Counted from the stretch's first letter, positions 1 to 9,536 are shown. The stretch is DNA of 61,884 nt from Acholeplasma granularum ATCC 19168 (GCF_000526235.1 NZ_JAFR01000001.1:1-61884), one strand, 5' to 3'. Made by a program: numbers and translations. Notes: generated from the sequence alone by a model not told the origin.

Positions 1-1
1 A

Positions 2-3000
2 TTCAACTTAAGAGAACTTCAAAGTTTATTATCAGATTCATTTAACGAAGTACTTCCAACATTAATCTATTATAAATTACCAAGAAGTATTGAGGACTTA
101 TCACTTTCAAATGAAGTTGTAAATGTCTTAGAAATTGTAGGTATTAAAGATTTAGAAGCATTAATAAAATATGACAAATCAATACTTTATCACATGTTTA
201 AAGATGATGAGTTTTTACTTAATGAAATTAGCAATCTACTTAAGTTTTATGAAGAAGATCCTTTAATTGTAGAAACCTCTGAAACTGATAACAATAAAAT
301 ACCAATTGATACATATTCAAATTTCTCTAAAAAAGAAATCATTGAGATTTTAAGGATACCTGTTGAAAAATTAAAAATTACCAAAGAAACTTACGATATG
401 TTAAAAGCATCAAGTATTGAAATATTAGGTCATATTAATAGATTTAATTTAATAGATATACAGTTTATGATGGGACATTTATTTGAAGACCTTTTACCTA
501 TTTTAGCGTACTATAAAATGCCGAGAGAACTTGATAAACTATCACTAAAAAGTGAGGCAATTTCAATACTTGATAAAGCTGGAATAAGAAACACTAAAAC
601 CTTACTAATGCATGATTTAGAAATGCTTAGATATATATTTAAAAATAATGAAAATTTGCTGTATGAAGTTCAACAAATAGTGGAAATCTATAATAACTAT
701 AAAGATATTGATGAAAGTTCAATTATTGTTAAATATAATAGTTCTAATGTGAATAGCAACGACAGTCGAGGTATACTCGATGTATTATATAAACTTTATC
801 CCGAATTTAGAATAAAACAAGACATCAAAGATTTAAACAATATATTCAAAGAAGGCATTCTTGTAATAGGGTGGGAGGAATTTACACGTGTAATTTATAA
901 CCAAAGTGAAATTAATAAACAGTTAAACTTGAAGCCTTTTAATGACTATATTCAAAATAAGTTTAATGAGTTTAGAAGATTCCACATAGTGAATAGATTG
1001 TTTCTCACAATACCGGAAACAAACTACGTCTTTAAGGAAGATAAGCGGACATATTTTGACAGAATGTATGATTTCTTCACAAATACAACTATATTTTTCA
1101 TAGACTATAAAGATAGATTAAGGTTGGATTTATCTAAGAAAGCGATGATGAAATTAATTGAACAACTCACATTCAAGACTGTTAGCAATGAACGAATGGA
1201 TGAAATATATTTAGATAGGATACAAACTTATTATGAAGAATACCAGAATGTCAATTCTAGTGCTATCTCTAATCTTATTCATAGTAAAAATGAAGTTCTC
1301 TGTTTCATGAATAGTGTTCAAGAAAATAAACTTCTATTTAAACAGTCGATAGAATTATTAGCTAAATATCAGACACTTAATGTAGCTATTGAAGGCCTGC
1401 ATTCTGATAATAATCAAATTTTATTAAACAAAATTCTTCCTGATAGTTTGTGTGATTTACTAAAAGAAAAAAACATAAAAAGTCTAAACGATTTCAAACA
1501 GACTAACATCAAAGAAATTCTACAACCCGAAGAAATAAAAGTCTATTTCGATGAATTATATAATGTAATTTTAGATTTTAATAAATCATATAAAGATGAA
1601 ATATATGATTTACTTTACGAATTGTCAGATAACCTGACAGAAAAAGAATCATTTGTTTTAATGAATAGGGCGAAAAATAGAACTTTACATGAAATTGGTG
1701 CAAAACTTGGGGTAACTCGAGAGCGAGTGCGCCAAATTGAATCTAAGCAATATCAAAAATTATCAACATCAAAAGCTAAGTCCCATATAGTAAGGATTCT
1801 AAAAAGTGTTCTAGGAGAGGTTTCAATTATCACAAAAGAACAGATAGATGAAATTGGTAAAGATCTTGACTGGTTGTTTGATATACTAATGAAAAACAAT
1901 TGGAATCGCTCGACAAAAGGATATTTGTTAGATAGTAATGACTATGAAGTGTTAAAGTTAAAGTATTCAGAACTGGAAGAACACTATTCAATTGAGGATC
2001 TTGAATATGCTAATCTTGATGAGGTTTCAAGATTCTTGATTGATAGTAAATATCATAGATTAGGAAAGCATTATTTTAAAAAGAAGCCAAACAAACCTGT
2101 TGAATATAAAATAATCATCGAAAAATATTTTAATGAAGGTCTACATATTTACAATCAGAGTCATATCGAAAAATTTAAGCGTCACTATCAGTATGAATAT
2201 GAAACTAATAAATTAGAAGATATGAGCGATCGTGCATTTTCAGGCAGAATCGTTGAAGTTAAAGGTCTTGTACCTGTTGATAGAGGATTCTACAGAATGC
2301 AAGCATATGAATTACCACGAGATTTAGTGGAAAAATTAAGAGCAGATGTACTAAAGTCTCAAAGTTTAATGATTTCTACACTTTATGCACAGAACAAAAA
2401 GGATTTAAGAAAGGCTTCTATTGAAAATAGGTATCAATTACATGGCGTCCTAAATAAATACTTAAGTGAGTTCCATTTAAATAGAGACATGATTTCTGTT
2501 AGTCAGAATCATCAAGCTTCAAGTACAGAAATCCTTGATGTATTATTTCAAGGGGAACCTTCAGTAATTAGTATTAGCGATATTAAAAAATCAATACCGG
2601 GTATAACAGATATAGTTTTATATAGTTATCTAAATAACCGTGGCGATTATTTAAGTATGGAAAATGGTATATTAAAACATATCAGAGAGTTTACTTTGAA
2701 TCAAACAGATCAACATGAAATTAGACTTAAAATTTATAATATGCTTAAATTACGTGGTTTTATTACAATGGATGCTTTATATGATGAAATTATTGGGTAT
2801 GAATTCTACCATATTATTGAGCAAAACCAGATTACCAATAGAAGAGTTATGTATAACTTTATTCAATATTTTTATAAAGATCAGTTTCAATTTACTAAAT
2901 TTACAATTCTCCCCTTAGGAGAAGAGTATGTCAGTGTTGAAAATCGAATCATTAATATAGTAAAACAACATAATAAAATACCAATAAAGGATTTAATGGA

Positions 3001-3352
3001 ACAAATTGAAAAAAACGGGATTAAAATTAACAGTAAGCAAAATATATTGTTATTGACATATAAACAAGGATATTTTAGGATTGATGACAATACTATTGTT
3101 AAAAAAGAGTTGCTTCAATTTCCAGATGATTTAATAGAACGTGTTGAGAATTTACTTATCGATAGTATGTTGGGTAATAAGATAACCACAAACCAAATCA
3201 CTAATTTTAATCATTTTCCCAATATAAACATACCTTGGAATAAACATCTTTTGGGAAATTTAATGATTAACTTTAGTAAAAAAATTAAAGTTAAAGATAT
3301 TAGTAAATCATATTTAGATGTAGAATTTGAATTTAAGGAGAAAAATAAATGA
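2..3352 (+). CDS. Sigma-70 region-4 / RNAP alpha-CTD-like multidomain protein (5' truncated by window edge)
   Basis: The frame is open from base 2, so the N-terminus lies outside the window. The first in-window ATG (194) is internal: it falls inside a repeat whose second copy is at 446-705. Copy one (about 2-265) and copy two align along their length and contain the motifs 'PRSIEDLSLSNEVVNVLE' and 'PRELDKLSLKSEAISILD'. These look like the helix-hairpin-helix of the RNA polymerase alpha C-terminal domain, and a third such motif starts near 359. Residues about 479-530 (counted from the ATG at 194) are a sigma-70 region-4 helix-turn-helix with 'LGVTRERVRQIE'. The remaining C-terminal half is unrecognised and probably helical. 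The stop overlaps the next start (ATGA), so the gene is translationally coupled to the GHKL ATPase. The domain content is seen; a role as DNA- or RNA-polymerase-contacting sensor in a defence system is inference. Confidence 0.85.
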   Translation, partial: FNLRELQSLLSDSFNEVLPTLIYYKLPRSIEDLSLSNEVVNVLEIVGIKDLEALIKYDKSILYHMFKDDEFLLNEISNLLKFYEEDPLIVETSETDNNKIPIDTYSNFSKKEIIEILRIPVEKLKITKETYDMLKASSIEILGHINRFNLIDIQFMMGHLFEDLLPILAYYKMPRELDKLSLKSEAISILDKAGIRNTKTLLMHDLEMLRYIFKNNENLLYEVQQIVEIYNNYKDIDESSIIVKYNSSNVNSNDSRGILDVLYKLYPEFRIKQDIKDLNNIFKEGILVIGWEEFTRVIYNQSEINKQLNLKPFNDYIQNKFNEFRRFHIVNRLFLTIPETNYVFKEDKRTYFDRMYDFFTNTTIFFIDYKDRLRLDLSKKAMMKLIEQLTFKTVSNERMDEIYLDRIQTYYEEYQNVNSSAISNLIHSKNEVLCFMNSVQENKLLFKQSIELLAKYQTLNVAIEGLHSDNNQILLNKILPDSLCDLLKEKNIKSLNDFKQTNIKEILQPEEIKVYFDELYNVILDFNKSYKDEIYDLLYELSDNLTEKESFVLMNRAKNRTLHEIGAKLGVTRERVRQIESKQYQKLSTSKAKSHIVRILKSVLGEVSIITKEQIDEIGKDLDWLFDILMKNNWNRSTKGYLLDSNDYEVLKLKYSELEEHYSIEDLEYANLDEVSRFLIDSKYHRLGKHYFKKKPNKPVEYKIIIEKYFNEGLHIYNQSHIEKFKRHYQYEYETNKLEDMSDRAFSGRIVEVKGLVPVDRGFYRMQAYELPRDLVEKLRADVLKSQSLMISTLYAQNKKDLRKASIENRYQLHGVLNKYLSEFHLNRDMISVSQNHQASSTEILDVLFQGEPSVISISDIKKSIPGITDIVLYSYLNNRGDYLSMENGILKHIREFTLNQTDQHEIRLKIYNMLKLRGFITMDALYDEIIGYEFYHIIEQNQITNRRVMYNFIQYFYKDQFQFTKFTILPLGEEYVSVENRIINIVKQHNKIPIKDLMEQIEKNGIKINSKQNILLLTYKQGYFRIDDNTIVKKELLQFPDDLIERVENLLIDSMLGNKITTNQITNFNHFPNINIPWNKHLLGNLMINFSKKIKVKDISKSYLDVEFEFKEKNK

Positions 3353-5178
3353 TAAAATGGCATTTTCCGTTAAGTCAGAATGTAAATAGAAAGGGTCTTA
3401 ATGATTCAGGCATTGAGACATTTAAAGGTCAATTACTAGAATCATTAACTAGAGAAATTATTCAAAATACACTAGATGCTAAATTAGATGATAAGGATTT
3501 TGTTATTATAGAGTTTGACCACTTTAAAATTAAAACAGATACATTTCCGGATAAACAGGGATTTGTAAATAATTTACATGAATCACTCATTGAAGGAGAA
3601 AGTTTAAAAGACTCCAAGACAAAGGATTTTTTTAATTATGCTATAAAACTATTTGAAAAGGAAGACTTAATATTCTTAAGAATTAGTGACTTTCATACGA
3701 CTGGATTAACAGGGTCTCGTGAAAGAATTTCAAGCAATTGGAATAACTTGGTAAAGTCAACTGGAATATCTGATAAAGGACAATCCGCAGGTGGGTCATT
3801 TGGCATCGGAAAAAATGCACCTTTTGCATGTTCAAACTTTCATACAGTATTTTACTCAACATTAGATTTACATGGTATTGAAGCATATCAAGGGGTAGCA
3901 AATTTAATTTCGGTTTACAATCATGAAAAAAATGATTATACACAAGGAATAGGACAGTTGTCAGAGTCTGTTAAACTAGATCCAGTACACGAACAGCTTA
4001 AAATACAACCAGGTTATATAAGAACGACTCCCGGTACGGACATTTACATTGCCGGTTTTAGTTTCCCTAAGAAAGAATTTGAGGAAGGAATTATCAGGGG
4101 TGTATTAGATAACTTTTTATATGCAATCCACGAAGAAACACTTGTTATAAAAATCAATGAATTAAAAATAGATAAGCAAAGTTTAGGTCGAATTGTTCAA
4201 TATCATAAGTCCGTTCTAAAACTTGAAACTATTGAGCTTTTTGAACTATTATATTCAAAAGAGACAACTTGGCATTACGATTTTAAAGATAATCAAGCAA
4301 AGTTGGCAATTTCTCTTTCAGCTGATGGATCAAGAAGAGTATCAGCAATTAGAAAACCTTGGATGAAAATCCAATCACTTGCAGGGTTTTCAAGGGGAAT
4401 AGAGTTTAAAGGTGCTTTTATTATAGTAGGAGATAAGCTCAATAAGCTCCTAAGAATGATGGAAAATCCACAACATGATAAATGGGAAGTAGATAGGCTT
4501 GATAAAAATCTAAAATCTATTGGAGAAAATACACTTAAGGAAATAAAAAAATATATTAATGAAAAGGTTCAAAGCTTAATATCTATTAATTTAGAAGAAG
4601 AACAAGAGGTATATGGTGCTGCAGACTATATTACTTTAGTAGATGAAGATAAAAAAAGTAAGGGTAGAGTTAAAGAATCTGTTACTAGTGTTCAGGTTAA
4701 AAAAACTCGAACAGTTTTAAATCCGCAAACAGTATATGATTATGGGATGACTGATGCTATTGTTGATGCTGATGGTGAAATACCTGATTTTGAGACTGTT
4801 ATTAAAACAGGTGAGAAGCATCAAACACCTGACTCTGATGCTGAAAAGATTACTGTAAAGCAAGGTAAACATGTGAGTATTAGGCAAAATCAAATTAAAC
4901 TATTTAGAGATATTAAATCAAACAACATTCACCTACATTATAAATCAACAAAGGACGTAAATAGTGTTCATTTTGCTATACATGCATTAGATGAAGAAGG
5001 TACTAAAATTAAGAACCTACTCGAAATAGTAGAAGCATATCAAGAAAACGAGAAGTTAGAGACTGTTGGTCATATGATATATAAAGTAAGATTAAATGGT
5101 AATATATGTGACATAACATTTAAAATAAATATAAAAGAATCACTTAGTTTAGGGGTAGATGTATATGAGAATAGTTGA
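3349..5178 (+). CDS. GHKL-type (Hsp90/MutL/histidine-kinase fold) ATPase
   Basis: The 609-residue protein has a Bergerat ATP-binding fold at its N-terminus. The N-box E-x3-N-x2-D is E36, N40, D43 in 'REIIQNTLDA'. The G1 region is 'SDFHTTGLTG' (D114) and the G2 lid is 'GGSFGIGKNAPF' (148-159). No HisKA, receiver or transmembrane segment is visible, so it is not a two-component kinase. Residues from about 230 onward look like a transducer-type domain followed by a charged linker and a C-terminal beta-rich region. It starts inside the previous stop codon and overlaps the next gene. GHKL ATPases of this kind are known as energy-using clamps in MutL/MORC-like and predicted restriction systems, so an ATP-gated DNA-clamp role beside the sigma-4 protein is plausible inference. 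The family assignment is firm; the specific function is unknown. Confidence 0.85.
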   Translation: MIKWHFPLSQNVNRKGLNDSGIETFKGQLLESLTREIIQNTLDAKLDDKDFVIIEFDHFKIKTDTFPDKQGFVNNLHESLIEGESLKDSKTKDFFNYAIKLFEKEDLIFLRISDFHTTGLTGSRERISSNWNNLVKSTGISDKGQSAGGSFGIGKNAPFACSNFHTVFYSTLDLHGIEAYQGVANLISVYNHEKNDYTQGIGQLSESVKLDPVHEQLKIQPGYIRTTPGTDIYIAGFSFPKKEFEEGIIRGVLDNFLYAIHEETLVIKINELKIDKQSLGRIVQYHKSVLKLETIELFELLYSKETTWHYDFKDNQAKLAISLSADGSRRVSAIRKPWMKIQSLAGFSRGIEFKGAFIIVGDKLNKLLRMMENPQHDKWEVDRLDKNLKSIGENTLKEIKKYINEKVQSLISINLEEEQEVYGAADYITLVDEDKKSKGRVKESVTSVQVKKTRTVLNPQTVYDYGMTDAIVDADGEIPDFETVIKTGEKHQTPDSDAEKITVKQGKHVSIRQNQIKLFRDIKSNNIHLHYKSTKDVNSVHFAIHALDEEGTKIKNLLEIVEAYQENEKLETVGHMIYKVRLNGNICDITFKINIKESLSLGVDVYENS

Positions 5179-6046
5179 TAAATATTATGGATATCCAGTC
5201 ATTTCACATAGTTCGGATGATTTTAATAGTGTATTTGACATACAAGTAGACTCAATCGAGTTACCAGATGAAGAAGTTCTCCTAGTTAAAACAGTCATTG
5301 AATTAGAAGATAGAGAAATACTCAAATTAATTAGTGAAAATAAAATCGTTTTTACAATACATTTTGAAGAGTCTAAAACTTGTTATAGAGAAATCGTTCA
5401 ATTTAAAACTCTTAAAAATGAGTTTAAAATACCTTTTGGGAAAGTAAGAGATAAAATAGAGGTGTGTGGATTTTTAACTACAACAACTGAAATAAAAGGT
5501 TTTAAATCAGACAATATGCATCCATTTTATAAAAATATGGAAGTTAACTATGAACCATATCAAATAATAGGTTTTTCTTCAAGTATTGTCATAGATTTGG
5601 TAAAGGAAGAGGATGAAATCAAGGAACCAAAATCTATCTTTGCGATTATTTCAAACAAAGATGAAAACTCGAAAACTTATGAATTAGATTGGAATGAAAA
5701 TCGTATAATAATAAAGATGCCTGAAAACGATTTTAAAATTTATGGACAATTATCAAGCAGGAATTTATTGCAAAATCAAACACAAGAAATTCTTTTAGCT
5801 AAAATAGTCATGCCAGTAATGGTTGAAGCTTTTAATTTATTGAAGAATTCCATAGATCTTTATAGCAATTTATTGTGGTTTAAATCTATTGTTAAAACAT
5901 TCAAGGATAAAAACATCAATATAGAAAAAGAACTCGATAAGGAATCTTTCGATGCTTATAAATATGCTCAAATTTTATTTGATTCAATCTATCCAAAAGC
6001 TTTACAGCAAGTAGTGGATTTAATTAATATAAGAGAGGACATTTAA
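5165..6046 (+). CDS. Unrecognised third protein of the sigma-4/GHKL operon
   Basis: I do not recognise this 293-residue protein. An upstream in-frame ATG exists at 5159, but the AGGGG at 5150-5154 has better spacing to the ATG at 5165. Either way the start lies inside the 3' end of the ATPase gene. The first 150 residues look beta-rich with alternating hydrophobic residues ('LLVKTVIELEDREI', 'IIGFSSSIVIDL'). Residues about 200-293 are predominantly helical ('VMVEAFNLLKNSIDLYSNL'). There is no signal peptide, membrane segment or nuclease or ATPase motif that I can see. The tight coupling to the GHKL ATPase suggests an obligate partner protein. Confidence 0.75.
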   Translation: MRIVDKYYGYPVISHSSDDFNSVFDIQVDSIELPDEEVLLVKTVIELEDREILKLISENKIVFTIHFEESKTCYREIVQFKTLKNEFKIPFGKVRDKIEVCGFLTTTTEIKGFKSDNMHPFYKNMEVNYEPYQIIGFSSSIVIDLVKEEDEIKEPKSIFAIISNKDENSKTYELDWNENRIIIKMPENDFKIYGQLSSRNLLQNQTQEILLAKIVMPVMVEAFNLLKNSIDLYSNLLWFKSIVKTFKDKNINIEKELDKESFDAYKYAQILFDSIYPKALQQVVDLINIREDI

Positions 6047-6048
6047 TT

Positions 6049-6777
6049 ATGAAATTGATTAAACATGAGGTTTTATATGCTATAAAGAAAAATCCGGGAT
6101 ATTATTTTAATCTTTTTACAAGTGGGAAAATAGATGATGTGCTCTCAAAAGAATTTACGAGTTCTTTTTTCAATCAAAGTGATTTTACATATAATAAATT
6201 GGATTTTGACATGAGCATTACTGATTCCGGAAAAATTAGAAGGAAAACTGATTTAAATAATTCTATTGAAATATATAGTAAGTATCAATATTTAACAGAA
6301 TCACAGGCATCAGATGAGCTTTTTTGGGCAAGTTTAGCTTTATATGAAGATAATTTAAATTACATATTTTATAGATGGGATAAAACAGTAAAAACTATAA
6401 AATATAGGATTACTTATCATGCTAGTGGTAAAAGAGGTTATATGTATCACGGCCTTGCTAGACCATGGTGGTTTGCACATTTAACATATGATAGCACACA
6501 TGAAGATCCATATCATTTAACTAGATTCACCTATGAATATCCTCATATTATGGAAAAGATGATTTACAGAAATTTTTCAAATTCCTCAAAAATTAGAAAG
6601 GTAGTAATTGCTAGTATAAAATCATTCATAGAAAAAGGTGGAAAATATTCCACCTCTAAAATAGATAAACTCTATAGATATGTTGGTGTCTTGGGTAGTA
6701 ACAAACTACTTGATTTGTATGATGAAAAAAATCTGAGTGAGATTTTAGTTAATTATTTAGAATCACTAGAAGTTTAA
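6049..6777 (+). CDS. Unrecognised fourth protein of the sigma-4/GHKL operon (possibly DUF6339-like)
   Basis: A soluble 242-residue protein that follows the previous stop by 2 bp and has a good ribosome-binding site (GAGAGGA). The most distinctive stretch is 'LARPWWFAHLTYDSTHEDPY' near residues 141-160, rich in aromatic and charged residues and likely to be the conserved core. It is followed by helices to the C-terminus. From memory this resembles the uncharacterised family DUF6339, but that could not be checked here. There is no nuclease, methylase or ATPase motif. Its stop codon overlaps the 3' end of the convergent restriction endonuclease gene by 4 bp, so the operon and the restriction-modification genes abut with no spacer. 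Confidence 0.75.
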   Translation: MKLIKHEVLYAIKKNPGYYFNLFTSGKIDDVLSKEFTSSFFNQSDFTYNKLDFDMSITDSGKIRRKTDLNNSIEIYSKYQYLTESQASDELFWASLALYEDNLNYIFYRWDKTVKTIKYRITYHASGKRGYMYHGLARPWWFAHLTYDSTHEDPYHLTRFTYEYPHIMEKMIYRNFSNSSKIRKVVIASIKSFIEKGGKYSTSKIDKLYRYVGVLGSNKLLDLYDEKNLSEILVNYLESLEV

Positions 6778-8171
6778 TTTGAATTATCTGAAAACAGATG
6801 ATTAATAATTTTTAATATATAACTGTTGTTTAGCCAAAAGCTTTGTTTGGTAAAAGTGGTTGACTTTGTAAGCTGATCTGGAACCGGGAGCGGGTACACA
6901 TCAGCTTTATTTTTTGCATGTGGTCTTACATGTGCTACAGGATTATCAGTTGCTTTAGGAAAAAAATTTCTGGTTATTTTCCCACTTTTCTTTATTATTT
7001 TTCCCTGCTTTATTAAATTTACAGTTTCGTGCCACACATCATGAAGATTATTGTCAATATCATGAATAGGCATATTCCAGAACCTTACTCCTCTAAAAAA
7101 GTAATCATTCCCCTGTTTTTCGAAAAGTGAAAACATGAATTTAGTAGACTCAAAATAATCCCTTAAATAGGAATCCTCCCACGTTTCTTCAATTATATCT
7201 GTGAATTTAAAGGTATTGAAAGACATGTGTTCCTTAATTTTATTATTTTCTTCAAGACGTATTGTTTTGGGTATAATATTTGCTTTTAAAAACTCTTCAG
7301 TCTTAGATATCTTTGTGTTTTTTAAACCTAACATACTAGATAAAATCAACTCATTTAAATTTTTTGATTTAGACGAAATATTAAACAACCTAATTAATTC
7401 ACTTTGAGATTTGTTTAAATATTTATTCGTTCTGTTTACTATTAAATTTTCAAATCCTAACTTTTCTAATTCAACACCATCAACCATCATGTCGATATAT
7501 TTATCAATTGGTTCTTTATTGAATAATCTAGTCATATAGCTGGGTTTTAAACTATAAGCCCTCTGTTTAGCTCTATCTGGTGAATTGGGTTGTGTACGAA
7601 GGCTTTGTGAATTAACACCTTTAGTACATGCGGCCAAATATAAGGTATCTGCTTCCGATATTTCATGAGCTCGCCCATCTTTAATTTTTTTGTGAATTGT
7701 TTCCCAATCCCTTTTGATAATTGTCAAATCGGTTTTTAATTCTTGAAAATCTATTAATAAATCTTTTAGTATAATATAGTCTAAATTACTTATATCAGGT
7801 TGATAAAGATAGAAAAAAATGTATAAGATAGAGTTTTTTGACCAAAAAGAACTTGTATAGAATGTCTTATTGAGCTCCTCATGATAATTAATTATGTTTA
7901 ATACCAACCGCTCTTTAGCGGAATAGGTGCCATTTTTAAGTTTTCGAACTGGTGTAACTTTGAGTTCTGTTTTAGCTAGCTTAAAATCAGGACTAGAATC
8001 GCTGTTAGGAGTAATGTTATAAACATGTCTTTCAATAAAATGACCAAAGCCACCTTTAGTGATGATGCTGCCATCCTCATTAATTTCACGAAAACTTTTA
8101 TTTAGAATGCTCTTTCCAATTTCACATATTTCCTGTATTGTTAGTTTTGAACCGTCTATGTTGTTCAACAT
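6774..8171 (-). CDS. Sau3AI-family type II restriction endonuclease (MutH fold), probable GATC cutter
   Basis: The 465-residue length is that of Sau3AI-like enzymes, which have two MutH-like domains. The N-terminal domain has the MutH/Sau3AI active site D-x6-E-x-K as D62, E69, K71 in 'PDFKLAKTELKVTPVRKLKN', followed by 'SAKERLVLNIINY', a stretch typical of the family. MutH and Sau3AI both recognise GATC (established), so the target here is probably 5'-GATC-3'. The C-terminal half matches the second, catalytically silent domain in position. The start is supported by a strong GGGGAGG ribosome-binding site. It is transcribed divergently from the methyltransferase gene at 8298. Confidence 0.88.
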   Translation of the reverse strand: MLNNIDGSKLTIQEICEIGKSILNKSFREINEDGSIITKGGFGHFIERHVYNITPNSDSSPDFKLAKTELKVTPVRKLKNGTYSAKERLVLNIINYHEELNKTFYTSSFWSKNSILYIFFYLYQPDISNLDYIILKDLLIDFQELKTDLTIIKRDWETIHKKIKDGRAHEISEADTLYLAACTKGVNSQSLRTQPNSPDRAKQRAYSLKPSYMTRLFNKEPIDKYIDMMVDGVELEKLGFENLIVNRTNKYLNKSQSELIRLFNISSKSKNLNELILSSMLGLKNTKISKTEEFLKANIIPKTIRLEENNKIKEHMSFNTFKFTDIIEETWEDSYLRDYFESTKFMFSLFEKQGNDYFFRGVRFWNMPIHDIDNNLHDVWHETVNLIKQGKIIKKSGKITRNFFPKATDNPVAHVRPHAKNKADVYPLPVPDQLTKSTTFTKQSFWLNNSYILKIINHLFSDNSN

Positions 8172-8297
8172 TATATTACCTCCCCTAAATTATATTACAA
8201 AATTAACGACAATACTTGATCAAACTAAATTATTTTGTTATAATCATTGTAACATTATTTATAATCATTTGTATAAGTATAGAAATAGGATGACAAT
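8172..8297. promoter_or_regulatory. Divergent promoter region of the restriction-modification pair
   Basis: Toward the methyltransferase gene, TTGATC (8216-8221), a 17-bp spacer and TATAAT (8239-8244) preceded by TGT form a strong extended -10 promoter. Toward the endonuclease gene a TATAAT lies at 8194-8189 on the minus strand, with no good -35. Downstream of the methyltransferase -10 element, 'ATAATCATTGTA' (8240) recurs as 'ATAATCATTTGTA' (8260) 20 bp later. Such spaced direct repeats could be a binding site for a controller protein, but no controller gene is present nearby. The stronger methyltransferase promoter would let protection precede cutting (inference). Confidence 0.6.
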
Positions 8298-9536
8298 ATG
8301 AAAAAGACAGTTGTAGAATTATTTGCTGGAGTTGGCGGATTCAGAGTAGGATTTAACTCCGTTAAATTAAGTAAAAAGGGCAAGACTATAGAAAAACCTA
8401 ATTTTGAATTTGTATGGGCAAATCAATGGGAACCCTCCACGAAATCTCAAGATGCTTTTGATTGTTATCAAAAAAGATTTGGACAATCTAGGAATCATAC
8501 TAATGAAGACATTTCTAAGATAGATAAAAAGAGTATCCCAAATCATAGTGTACTTGTAGGTGGGTTTCCATGTCAAGATTACTCGGTTGCAAGAACATTA
8601 AGTAATGAAAAAGGTATTCAAGGCAAAAAAGGTGTTTTATGGTGGCAAATTTATGAAATTTTAGATGTGAAACGTCCTCCTTTTGTGTTACTTGAAAATG
8701 TTGATAGACTATTGAAATCTCCCTCTAAGCAAAGGGGTAGAGATTTTGGTGTTATGTTAAGATGTTTAGATGATTTGGGTTATGCAGTAGAATGGCGAGT
8801 TATTAATGCAGCGGATTATGGATTTGCTCAAAGACGTAGGAGAGTTTTTATTTTTGCCTACCACAAATCTACTAATTACTATAACCAAATGATAGATAAT
8901 AGTTCTGAAGACATAATTATGAAAAAAGGGATTTTCGCTACTGAGTTTAGAGTGTATGATAATGTCAAACAGTTTAGAGCGGCAGATATTAGACCGGAAA
9001 TTTACAAAGATTTAGTAGACGTATCGGATAAGTTTGAATCTCAGTTTCTCTCAAGTGGTATTATGGTAGAAGGTATTGCATTTTCAGCAAACACAGAACC
9101 AATTACTAAGAAATATAAGACTTTAGGTCAAGTTTTAGAAAGAAATGTTGCTGAAAAATATTATATTAAAAACCATGAAAAATTTGAATATTTGAAAGGT
9201 TCTAAAAAAATAGATAGAGTTAGTATTAATGGATATAAATACGTTTATTCTGAAGGTAGTATGTCATATCCTGATAAATTAGATTTACCAGCTCGTACCA
9301 TGTTAACTTCCGAGTCATCAGTCAACAGAAGTACACATGTTGTAAAAGATTTAGATACTAATAGACTTAGATTCATTACTCCTATAGAATCGGAGAGATT
9401 AAATAATTTCCCGGATGAATGGACAAATACTGGAATGACAGATAAGCGACGATATTTTATGATGGGAAACGCTCTTGTAACTGGTATACCTGAAAAACTA
9501 GGTAAAAGAATATCCGAAATAATTGATTTAGAATAG
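8298..9536 (+). CDS. DNA (cytosine-5-)-methyltransferase, M.Sau3AI-like
   Basis: 412 residues, typical of C5 methyltransferases. Visible motifs are motif I 'ELFAGVGGFRVGF' (S-adenosylmethionine binding), motif IV 'GGFPCQDYSVA' with catalytic Cys92, motif VI 'LLENVDRLL', motif VIII 'QRRRRVFIF' and the C-terminal motif X around 'MGNALVTGIPEKLG'. The region between motifs VIII and IX would be the target-recognition domain. Pairing with a Sau3AI-type endonuclease implies methylation of the C in GATC (inference; specificity cannot be read directly). It has its own strong promoter in the shared divergent region and an AGGA ribosome-binding site. Confidence 0.93.
   Translation: MKKTVVELFAGVGGFRVGFNSVKLSKKGKTIEKPNFEFVWANQWEPSTKSQDAFDCYQKRFGQSRNHTNEDISKIDKKSIPNHSVLVGGFPCQDYSVARTLSNEKGIQGKKGVLWWQIYEILDVKRPPFVLLENVDRLLKSPSKQRGRDFGVMLRCLDDLGYAVEWRVINAADYGFAQRRRRVFIFAYHKSTNYYNQMIDNSSEDIIMKKGIFATEFRVYDNVKQFRAADIRPEIYKDLVDVSDKFESQFLSSGIMVEGIAFSANTEPITKKYKTLGQVLERNVAEKYYIKNHEKFEYLKGSKKIDRVSINGYKYVYSEGSMSYPDKLDLPARTMLTSESSVNRSTHVVKDLDTNRLRFITPIESERLNNFPDEWTNTGMTDKRRYFMMGNALVTGIPEKLGKRISEIIDLE

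Noticed and set aside
194-196. ATG as the start of the sigma-4 protein
   Set aside because: The frame is open back to base 2 and the ATG falls inside a repeat copy that matches 446-705 throughout, so it is an internal Met.
3349-5178. Two-component histidine kinase
   Set aside because: Although the ATP-binding fold is shared, there is no HisKA His-box, membrane segment or partner response regulator; the context and C-terminal region fit a GHKL clamp-type ATPase.
8059-8301. 80-codon plus-strand frame across the endonuclease start and divergent promoter
   Set aside because: It is antisense to the endonuclease N-terminus and runs through the promoter region, with no family resemblance.
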